From Benincasa hispida (taxonomy: Eukaryota > Streptophyta > Magnoliopsida > Cucurbitales > Cucurbitaceae): 64,000 nt of DNA. The position numbers and the translations under genes were made by a program. The stretch spans positions 40,102,029 through 40,166,028 of the forward strand of contig NC_052349.1 of the NCBI RefSeq assembly GCF_009727055.1, in the 5' to 3' direction. This document shows, piece by piece, positions 45,509 through 54,646 of this stretch; within the stretch, counting starts at the first letter, position 1, and the number at the start of each line of letters is the position of its first letter. Below the pieces are notes generated by a model. It ran no database searches. It saw only the letters and a list, made by a program, of their open reading frames with translations, and was not told the DNA's origin.

Positions 45509-45830
45509 CACTATAATAAAATTTAAATTTCATTACATTTAAAAATGGTCACAATTAAAATTCATGACACTTATTTTGTGTCGTTGTATCCTCTATAAAG
45601 GTATGAGCATCAATGACAGTTTTTTAAAAACGTCATAATTGAACTTTTAATGATAATAAATATTTGTCAATAGTGAACAATTGTTGAGTTTACTATGATA
45701 AGTTCTCATTGTCATCAATTGACTCAAAATTAGCTAATAATTGTTATAGCGTTATGGATATTGACGACAATTATAAAATGTCACAAAAGAATACTTGGTA
45801 ACTTTACCAATTCAATGAGTTCGTGCCAGA
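45509..45830 (+). mobile_element. CACTA-like terminal region
   Basis: It begins CACTATAATAAAATTTAAAT, resembling the CACTA (En/Spm) 5' terminus. It is followed by repeated subterminal words ATGACAGTTTTTTAAAAACGTCAT, TTGTCAATAG and GACGACAATTATAAAATGTC. The other terminus and transposase are not seen. Confidence 0.4.
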
Positions 45831-46154
45831 CCTAGTTAAAATATAACATAGATTTTAGAATTCAAACTCAAAGCATCGATGTCAATGATAATCACAACAT
45901 TCATGTAGGTCTAAACATTCTTCTCATACATCATTCATAGAACAAAAGTTAGCACTCACTCAGTCTAATAATGTGAACAACTAATGGCATATATTGGCAT
46001 CTAAGCCACACTTTAACAATGAAAATGACAAAAAAAGTACCTAAAAAAATGCCTTAGTGATACTTTCAATCATGAGACTAAGTTTTGAGTGTTCGTTCAT
46101 TGTGCTTGAGACTTTGAAATTTGCCTAAGGTCATTCTCCACCTTTACTTTCATT

Positions 46155-46364
46155 GATTACATATATAGTTTATATTATATCACATATTATATAACCTATA
46201 GTTTAATATTCTCTCACTTAACCTATAGTATTTAATATGAATCAAATTTCATATTAATTTTAACATGTAGTTTTATATGAATCACATTCATATAATTAAT
46301 ATTTGAACCATATTCAAATATTTATTTACTCTCAAATAAAACTTAATATTATAATGCATCATAT
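46155..46364 (-). mobile_element. Copia LTR fragment, left part (continues at 52131)
   Basis: It matches the LTR at 19598-21597 over the segment with ATAACCTATAGTTTAATATT and AATATTTGAACCATATTCAA. It is split from its continuation at 52131-52535 by the gag-only gypsy element, which is flanked by CATAT on both sides. The left limit is approximate. Confidence 0.7.
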
Positions 46365-46859
46365 TGATATGAAATCCCTAGCGAATTGGAATTAGAAACT
46401 CTTTCGAATGAAGAAGCCCTAATTCTAAACCACTAAAACCCTCAAATCAATATGGTTTCAACCCTAAGGATTTGGCTAGGCATGGATTGTCTTAAGATTG
46501 AATATCTTAGACAAATAACAAATTCCTCACCCAAGATTCGAATACTCCACAAGAAGGATGATCAATCCCATTTAAATATTCTTGGCATGCAACTCAAATG
46601 AATTGCAAATCCAAGAAGCTCTCTTTCTAACCTTGAAAACAAGCACAAAGGCTAAAACTCAATTCATTGTAATCTCCTTAAAATAACGTAATAACAAAGC
46701 TTAAATAGTCTCCTAATAAAAAGCCTAATGCAACATAAAAAGACTAAATTACACCTACTTAAATGTCATAAAAAGGATAAATTTGGAAAATACGAAAATT
46801 ATATCAAAATTATTAAATAAAATATAAATAATAATTTGACGTCTGAGCAGTTCATATCA
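46365..46859 (-). repeat. 3' LTR copy a of the gag-only gypsy element
   Basis: 495 bp. It begins TGATATGAAATCCCTAGCG on the plus strand and ends GCAGTTCATATCA. It is the outermost copy, and its left end carries the target-site duplication. It is the most diverged of the three in its left half. Confidence 0.85.
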
Positions 46860-46904
46860 TCCGCTTCTTCTTTTGAATGATTCATCCTCGAATCCAAGTC
46901 AACA

Positions 46905-47401
46905 TGATACGAAATCTCTAACAAATTAGAATTAGAAACCCTTTTGGATGAGAACCCCTAACTCTCCATCACTAAAACCTAAAATCAATATGATTTCATC
47001 CTTAAGGATTGGGTTAGACTCAAATTGCCTTAAGATCAAATATCTTGAAACAAAGAACAAGTTTCCTAGCCCCAAGATTCGAACACTTCACAAGAAGGAT
47101 GGTCAATCCCACATGAATATTCTTGGCATGCAACTGAAATGAATTGCAAATCCAAGAAACTCACTTGCTAATCTTGAAAACAAGCACAAAGTCTAAAAAC
47201 TCAATTCATTGTAATCTCCTTAAAATAACCTAATAGCAAGGCTTAAATAGCCTCCCAATAAAAAGCCTAATGCAACATAAAAAGACTAAATTACACCTAC
47301 TTAAATGTCATAAAAAGGATAAATTTTGAAAATACTAAAATTACATCAAAATTATTAAATACAATATAAATAATAATTTGATGTCTGAGCAGTTCATATC
47401 A
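46905..47401 (-). repeat. 3' LTR copy b, mosaic of copies a and c
   Basis: 497 bp. Up to about 47137 it shares copy c's variants (for example TTTTGGATGAGAACCCCTAA and TTGCCTTAAGATCAAATATC). Beyond that it mostly shares copy a's variants (AATTGCAAATCCAAGAA, AAACAAGCACAAAG and AAAAAGGATAAATTT). A 45-bp linker lies on each side (46860-46904 and 47402-47446). Confidence 0.85.
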
Positions 47402-47446
47402 TCCGCTTCTTCTTTTGAATGATTCATCCTCAAATCCAAGTCAATA

Positions 47447-49759
47447 TGATACGAAATCTCTAGCAAATTAGAATTAGAAACCCTTTTGGATGAGAACCCC
47501 TAACTCTCCATCACTAAAACCCTAAAATCAATATGATTTCAACCTTAAGGATTGGGTTAGGCTCAAATTGCCTTAAGATCAAATATCTTGAAACAAAGAA
47601 AAAGTTTCCTAGCCCTAAGATTCGAACACTTCACAAGAAGGATGATCAATCCCACTTGAATATTCTTGGCATGCAACTCAAATGTTTGGAAATTCAGGAA
47701 GGTCTCTGGCTAGCCTTGAAAATAGACAAAAAGGTTGAAACTCAATTCATCGTAATCTCCTTAAAACAACCTGATAGCAAGACTAAATAGCCTCCCAATA
47801 AAAACCTAATGCAACATTAAAAGACTAAAATTTCCCTACTTAAATGTCATAAAAGGGATAAAATTGGAAATTGATGGAATGATATATCATGCAACGGAAG
47901 ACTACAGAATCAATAAGCACTTAAACTACATTTAATTGGAGTTTTAAGCATGTTGTTCATATGATATTTATATGAGGGTTTGAAACACATATTACCTTTG
48001 AAGATTTCCTCCACGAATTTAGTTGAAATCCACCAAGATAGAGCTTGAAACTTCAAGAGGACTACCATCGAGATCTTTTCTACTATACTCAAGCTGGAAC
48101 ATGTGGTGGAAACACTTAAATCAAGTTGAATTGATGAAAAATAAGTGAGAGTTATGTAGGGTTTTCAAGTTATCACTTCAGCAAGTATAACTCAGATTGC
48201 TTAATGATCTTTATGCATGGAGCTTCTATATATAGCTAGAATTCATGCAAACATATAGGGTTGCATGAAGAGTAGCTCCAGCTTGAAGATCATCATCAAC
48301 TAGAAATTGAAAAAATCCACTAACCTAAAATGATTTCAAAAATCATTTTTATTTATATTTTTAAATTAGTTTTATAAAATTAATTAAAATTAATAATTAA
48401 ATAAAACTAATTTTAATTAATTTTTAATTAAACTTTTTAATTAAAATAATATTAATTTAATATCTTGATATTAAATTAATAAAATATCAATATCACAAAT
48501 AAATCAATTTTATATTTAAATCATAATTAAAATATTAATTGATTTTCCAATTTCATTTAATTTCAATTAAATTAAACGTTTATAATTGTATCATATACAA
48601 TCAATCGAAAACCCCTAAAAATGATTTTGAACATTTCAAATTCATAACCCTAATTTCATATATCAATACTCTTTATTATTCCAATTTAATGAGTTAGTAG
48701 AGGGACTAAATAGACCTACAGATCATGAGCTCCAACGATCTGTAATTAATTCGTTAAAACTCTTTAATTGAATTAATTATGATTCGTTAACTATCAAGAC
48801 AAACCACTATAGCTTGATAATTGCACTCTTCTCACTGTAGATATATTTCTGTCCATATAAACCATAATCAGTAAGTCAATCCTTCATAGGTCGTTCGTAA
48901 TTACAGTTGGGTCAAATTACCGTTTTACTCCTGTAAATACATCTTGTTCCTTAAGTTCCCACCAATCCTCTAATGTACAATTCAATTCATAATACTATTC
49001 ATGAATCATGTTCTTCTCTACCATGAGAAGACGGGGCCTCGATTGTTCAAGACCTGGAATCAACATTTAAGAGAATAACAATCTTAAAATTGGTAGGAGT
49101 GAATTCGATCTTGCAGGGCTATGTCCCCAGCTATCCATCCGGTCTTATCCCTAAAATGGAAGACTTATTGAGCAGTGTTGTTGAACTACTCTCACCTATG
49201 CAGATCAAATGATAATCCCGAATAAATAGGAGTTCATAACTAGCTCAGGATTAAGATCGAGTTATCCTAGGTTACTTAAGTATGAAATAGTAAGTTTTAA
49301 CAGTAAACGATCGTTATAAAGAAAAAGTGACTATTTCGTGGTCTAGTCTATATGCAAACTCATTGCATAGGATGCCTACACTCACATATCTCTACATGAA
49401 TGATCTGTGGATCACATCATTTATATTACCTATACAAAATGGGCCGCATCCAATAGTGTTACCAGGATGAGATACCCAATTTCATCCATATATTTATAGA
49501 CCATTTAAGTTATATACTAATAACTTGACCCTGTTCATACTATATCCATGGATATGTTTATTGGATTTTCATAATAGAATGCAAAATCAAAAACTTTATT
49601 GAATAAGATACTCAATAATATTTTATTGATAAATAGAATGTTAAATACAAAATTTACAAACTATGAGTTCTAGGACATTCCCAATAGAAATGCTAAATCT
49701 ACATCAAGATTATTAAATAAAATAAAAATAATAATTTGATGTCTGAACAGTTCATATCA
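47447..49759 (-). repeat. 3' LTR copy c, split by a solo LTR
   Basis: About 493 bp when the insert at 47872-49686 and its duplication are subtracted. It is the innermost copy, followed directly by the polypurine tract and the element interior. Confidence 0.85.
47872..49686 (-). mobile_element. Solo LTR (copia-type consensus), 1815 bp
   Basis: It runs from TGATGGAATGATATATC to CATTCCCAATA with a perfect 5-bp duplication GAAAT (47867-47871 and 49687-49691). On the minus strand it starts TATTGGGAATGTCCTAGAAC and ends ATTCCATCA. It is homologous to the LTRs at 2528-4328 and 7645-11390. No internal sequence is present. The exact boundaries show a 5'-TA...CA-3' LTR rather than TG...CA. Confidence 0.9.
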
Positions 49760-50309
49760 TCCTCTCTTTCTTTTGAAGAATTCATCCTCGAATCCAAGTC
49801 AAATCATTGTAAAGTAGTTTTGAAGTCATGAGAAGAAAATGATGTCAATTTCCTACCACTCCTCTTGGATGGTCACCCTTGTAAAGCAACCTTGTAGTTA
49901 TGAGATGTCATAAGTTGACGTCGCCTTGGATTTTGTCTATTTTGGAAAGAATTTCGATCATTCCAACCATCATTCTAACTGTGACCATCAAAAGAACTAA
50001 GCACAACCATTGAGCTTTGCTTCATAGTCAAAGCTTTAATATCCTGCAAAACCTCAAAGAATAAACTAGGCAAACTTGGTGAAAGTTCACGTATCAGAAA
50101 ACAAACTCTTTTATTATTCTAAACTCACATTTTTTGCTTTTCCCTCATTTTTGTTTATAGACTGAGTATTACTCACATACTTTTCTTCATCATATATTTC
50201 TATTAATTTGTCTTAGTCTGATATCTTTTGTTTTTCAACTCACACACTTCAAGTTTTACTTCTCTTGGAAGCAAAGATACAACAATAGGATCAAAAGTTA
50301 CTTTGGGCT
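49760..50309 (-). other. 3' noncoding part of the gag-only gypsy element
   Basis: It contains the polypurine tract next to LTR copy c (minus strand AAAAGAAAGAGAGGA, 49760-49775) and otherwise AT-rich sequence with no open frame. It lies where pol would be in an autonomous relative, so pol has been lost. Confidence 0.6.
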
Positions 50310-51230
50310 CTAAGTACTTGCAATGTCGGCACAAAGTATCCTAGCTTCAAGTTCACTTCCACCTACTTTCTCTACTCCACTACTAACACATGCTTCTGAT
50401 CTAGACATAGGTGATTCAAGATTGGTAGTAAGATTACAGTCAAATAATTCTTTGCAATCTAATGACTCACTAGACAAAATATCATTATCATGCATGGGCA
50501 CAACATTATCAAGTTTCTCCTTACTACTTTCCATCTTATCAAAAAGCTTAGATATAGCAGATAAACTAACTTTTTTCACTAATGTATTGACATTGAATCT
50601 AGTTTTAGATTTAGTGTACCTTAAAGATCTCCTGTGGAGTTGCTTTTCTATCTTGATGGCAACGTGCACCATCTCTTCCAAATTCTCACAAGATCGAATT
50701 TCTTCTCAATCAACAAGCATATTGACAATCTCCTCGTTAAGTTCATTGTAGAATCAATCCATGGTAGCTTCCCAATTCTCAAATATGTTAACCTCCTCAA
50801 ATAATAAAAACATCTCCTCATAGTAATTATTCACACTTTTGTTCCATTGCTTCAGAGTTTGCAATTTCTTGAAAGACTTAGGAACAAAATGCTTCCTCAT
50901 AAGAAGTTTGACCTCTATCCATGAAAGCGTTCCTTGATTTTTGCTCCTCCATTTTGATAAATTTTTACTCCTTTTTACTAACATATTATCCCACCATGTC
51001 AGGGTATAATCATTAAATGTTGAAACAATCAATTTTACCTTTGCATTTTTACTATAGGAATAGTCATAAAATATAACATCAATTTCCTCCACTTAAAGAA
51101 AATACTCATCCGGATTAAAATTACTTCCAAAGAACAATGGATGCATGTTTCTATCAACATAACAACTATTCCTTGAAGCTCTTCTTTGTATATACATGAC
51201 TCGTGCCTGCTTGATGTACCTATCTCCAAA
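50310..51230 (-). pseudogene. Gag pseudogene (Ty3/gypsy)
   Basis: The minus strand shows the retrotransposon Gag (UBN2/Retrotrans_gag-like) pattern. EEIDVIFYDYSYSKNAKVKL comes first, then LTWWDNMLVKR, WIEVKLLMRKHFVPKSFKK, NNYYEEMFLL and WEATMD. After two in-frame stops the frame continues with NEEIVNMLVD, SCENLEEMVHVAIKIEKQL and a polar tail without a visible CCHC knuckle. Positions near 50754 and 50708 are stops in the same frame, and a frame shift near 51090 separates the N-terminal part (to 51230). The protein would have been the capsid precursor; it cannot be made from this copy. Confidence 0.8.
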
Positions 51231-51699
51231 TTCTTTTCTTCAATTCATGATTTGTAGACTTAATTTTTTTTTTTACGATTTGCAGACTTCTCAATTTTTT
51301 TTCGATTTTCTCAATTTCACATGGACATCCCACCTTCAATTTTTCTTCTTCACTTTTTCTAATCTCACTGCTGCCACCTCTTCGATTTTCCTTCTCTTTT
51401 TTTTTACCCATTTTTCCCAACTTCCAGTTTTTCAATTTCATTTTTTTTTTTCAATTTCGATTCTATTCATGCACGAGGGCTAATTTTTTTTTCCCTTCTC
51501 TTTGAATTCTTTCCATCCCCAATTTCTAAAAAACACCCTGAGACTCTTCGACTTTTCTTCCCAATTTATCTTTTTCCCTTTTCAATTTCCCTCCCAAACT
51601 TTGAGCGTTCCCAACGAAACAAATTCTACAAACTCAAGTGCAGATTTTTTTTTTCTTTTTCAGAATAACAACACAAATAAAAACAACAAAATCTAAAGA
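51231..51699 (-). other. Leader of the gag-only gypsy element, homopurine on the minus strand
   Basis: The plus strand is dominated by T and TTC tracts (for example TTTTTTTTTTTTACG near 51262 and TTCTTTTTCAG near 51652). This creates spurious open frames on both strands. No open frame here has homology. Confidence 0.55.
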
Positions 51700-52130
51700 T
51701 GAAATATAAGATAATACCATTTCGAATGAAGAACCCCTAATTCTAAATCACTAAAATGCTCAAATCAATATGATTTCAACCCTAAGGATTGGGTTAGATA
51801 TGGATTGTCTTAAAATCACATATCTTAAACAAAGAACAAATTCCTCACCCAGGATTCAAACACTCCACAAAAAGGATGATCAATTTCACTTGAATGTTTT
51901 TGGCATGCAACTCAAATGAATTACAAATTCAAGAAACTCTATCGTAATCTCCTTAAAACAACCTAATAACAATGCTTAAATAGTCTCCCAATAAAAACCT
52001 AATGCAAAATAAAAAGGCAAATTACCCCTACTTAAATGCCATAAAAGGGATAAAATTGGAAATTGCTAAAATTACATCAAGATTATAAAATAAAATAAAA
52101 AAAAATAATTTGATGCTTAGCGGTTCATCA
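51700..52130 (-). repeat. 5' LTR of the gag-only gypsy element
   Basis: It matches the three left-hand LTRs through GGATTGGGTTAGATATGGA, CTTGAATGTTTTTGGCATGC and AAAAGGGATAAAATTGG, and ends CGGTTCATCA at the target-site duplication. About 60 bp of LTR end sequence near 51700-51720 is missing or diverged, and a TGGTATTATC (minus strand) there may be a decayed primer site. Confidence 0.75.
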
Positions 52131-52535
52131 CATATATATTACATTAATTATATCTTATATAATTAATTTCCTTTATTAATTTGAACAATTCAAATTAATC
52201 CAAATTAATTTGATTCTCATTAATTCCAATTGAGCTAAGGAACCTTATGAACCTATAGTTTAAAGCTCCAGTGGTACTTGATTAATTAATTAAACTCTTT
52301 AATAAAATTAATTAACTTCCATTAACTGTCAGCCACTTCAGTAAAGACCGATAGCTGCATTCTTCATACTATAGATATATTTCTATGTTCATTGAATATA
52401 ACCAATCAATAGTGTATTGACCCTTCACAAATTGCTTGTAAGTACAGTTGAGCCAAAATGACCATTTTGCCCCTGTAGATACATCTAACCCCTTAATTAC
52501 CATTGATCTCTCTAATGAACAATAAGTCACAGTCC
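52131..52535 (-). mobile_element. Copia LTR fragment, right part (continues from 46364)
   Basis: It matches the LTR at 19598-21597 through TTCACAAATTGCTTGTAAGT and CTCTAATGAACAATA. It begins with the CATAT duplication of the gag-only element and ends at AGTCC, where the plus-strand copia element starts. Confidence 0.75.
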
Positions 52536-54646
52536 TATTGGGGTTGATGCCCTAAACTCTCGTAGGGTCTTATAGTTTGTAAACACTTATATGAACAAAT
52601 GCTTGTTATGTAATAATATGAGATATTTTCTTCACTGTTGTCTATGAAATATGAGATATTTTATTTGTATTTACCACAAACCAATAAACTAAGATCCTTA
52701 GTTGTCGTTGTAACTTAAGCATGTATGTGAAGACATACAAGTGGATCATGCCTTAAGTGATAATCTAAATGGTCTGTAGTATAAGGATATAGGAGAGAAA
52801 CCTTATCCTGGTGACACTATGGATACGACCCACTTTGTAGATAATTACAAGTGTTGTGACGTGCTACAGATGGTCTAATCCTGATCATTCATGTGGAGAC
52901 ATACAAGCGGGAGTGTCCTATAGAAAGAAGTTTGTATAAGACCGGACCACGAAATGTTTAGTCTCGTTATATAACGTCGTTCATGACAGAGACTTTCATT
53001 TCACTAGGATGACTATAGGTAACATGACCTTAATCCTGAGTGAGTTGGGAACTCCTGCCTATGAGGGCGGTTCTTCGATTTGCATGGGTGCGAGTGGCCA
53101 GATTGCCGACTCAAACCTACCACTTTGGGGATTCATGTGATTGGGGAGCTTCGAACTCAGCTACACAAGATGGAATTCACTCCTTCCCCAAAGCAGGGGT
53201 AAGTAGATAGATCGTTTCCTTAAGGGCTGATTCCAGAGCTTGAACGATGTAGCGCCACACACCTTCTCATGGCCTGAGAGGTGTCCACTCATAGTAGGAC
53301 TATGATGTATTTTTCATTAGAGAAATCAGTGGTACTTAAGGAGTTAGATGTAACTATAGGGGAAAAACGGTAAATTAGTCCAGCTGTACTTACGAGTATC
53401 TGTGAAGGATTATTGTACTGTTGACTGGTTATATTCGATGGACATAGAAGTATATCCGTGGTGAGAAGAGTTCAATTATCGGTCTATAGTGTAGTACCCG
53501 ACAGTTAACGGATGGTGGATTTCGTGATTAAAGAGTTTAGTCAGCTATTCATGTACCGTTGAAGCTTCAAGCTACGGGTTCATAAGCTCCTCTTGGTAGC
53601 TCAATGGATTCAAGTAGAGAATCAGTTTTTGGGTCAGTTGGAAGTGTTTAAATTGACAAGAGGGAGTTTGATTATATATGATATAATTAAACTGGTTCAA
53701 TTATATGTAATATAGTTGACATTATGTATGAGATACATTATTTGGAGGATTTTGATATAAATATGATTTATATTATGTAAAGGAGAAAAGAACTATGGTT
53801 TAAATGTTAGATATGATGTGATATTAAAACTATAGGTTATAAATATAATATGATAAGTTAGTTATTATATTTATTTATAATTAAAATAATTATACGATAA
53901 TTGTAGGTGGTTTCTCCTTTAACCGTACATGAAGTGGGAGGTTATGTTCAGTTTTCATAACTGAAGGATAAAATGAAAAATATTTTCATTTTGTAAGCAT
54001 CGCTTCATAAGTCGCATAACTAATCGTTTAGCTATTTAGAGGCTATACGATGGCCTTCTAAGCGAGAGCCTAGATGATCATGTAAATGCCTTTGACTAAA
54101 CGATCATGTAAAGTTTTACTAAACGATCGTGTAGCAATCGAGATTCTCTAAATGATCGTGTAAAGAATCACGCCTGTTTTTCTAAACAATCGTGTACTTG
54201 CTGAGTTTTACTAAATGGTCAAACATAAAGTCTATACGATAGACAATATACTCTCCCACTTGCTTGGTCATATAGTTCGATTGTTGTTTCCTCATTCTCT
54301 CTACCAAATCCAACAGAGCCCACACCTCCTGGATTTTCACTCTGAGAATACCAAGGTTGCCGAGTGGTGGTGTCTAAGAGGTTACTTGTTTGTGAAAAAG
54401 TTTGTTCGTGACTACTGGACTATTGGGTAGACGATCTGGGCGAGAACGAGATATTGTTGTCCAAGTTCTTCACGAGAGCGAGAGATCTGTAGAAGAAAAG
54501 TTCTTCAAAAGTATGTCTCTCGTCCCTTTTGTTATTAGTTACTATAGCATGGTGTAATTTGTTAGAAAATGCATAACTAGTTTGTATGTTTGTGAATGCT
54601 TGTAATTCTATCACAATGAATTTGGATCGATCGTGCATCCGCTCAT
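52536..54646 (+). mobile_element. 5' LTR of the plus-strand copia element
   Basis: It starts TATTGGGGTTGATGCCC, and its first 1.4 kb align with the 3' LTR at 61057-62480. The 3' boundary is approximate, because the sequence around 54620-54660 lacks a recognisable TGGTATCAGAGC site. Direct copies of TCACAATGAATTT at 54611 and 54650 suggest a small rearrangement there. It contains a palindrome array at 54070-54197. Confidence 0.8.
54070..54197. repeat. Palindrome array in the 5' LTR of the plus-strand copia element
   Basis: Units CTAGATGATCATGTAA, CTAAACGATCATGTAA, CTAAACGATCGTGTAG, CTAAATGATCGTGTAA and CTAAACAATCGTGTAC are centred at 54077.5, 54103.5, 54126.5, 54155.5 and 54189.5. Spacing (26, 23, 29, 34 bp) is looser than at 13382 or 19144. 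Confidence 0.8.

Larger units (their letters stand above)
46365..52130 (-). mobile_element. Nonautonomous gag-only Ty3/gypsy element with three tandem 3' LTRs
   Basis: The element runs from TGATATGAAATCC to CGGTTCATCA with a perfect 5-bp duplication CATAT (46360-46364 and 52131-52135). On the minus strand it has a 5' LTR (about 52130-51700), a pyrimidine/purine-rich leader, a gag pseudogene (51230-50310), a 3' noncoding part ending in GATTCGAGGATGAA and an AAAAGAAAGAGAGGA polypurine tract. Three LTRs (49759-47447, 47401-46905 and 46859-46365) follow, separated by 45-bp linkers that repeat the polypurine-tract end of the interior. There is no protease, RT or integrase, so it would depend on a relative for movement. 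Confidence 0.85.

Noticed and set aside
46948..47790. Repeated small open frames beginning with similar peptides
   Set aside because: They are the same stretch of LTR read in copies b and c, not genes.
51196..51696. Plus-strand open frames rich in Phe, Ser and Leu
   Set aside because: They arise from T-rich tracts of the antisense leader of the gag-only gypsy element.
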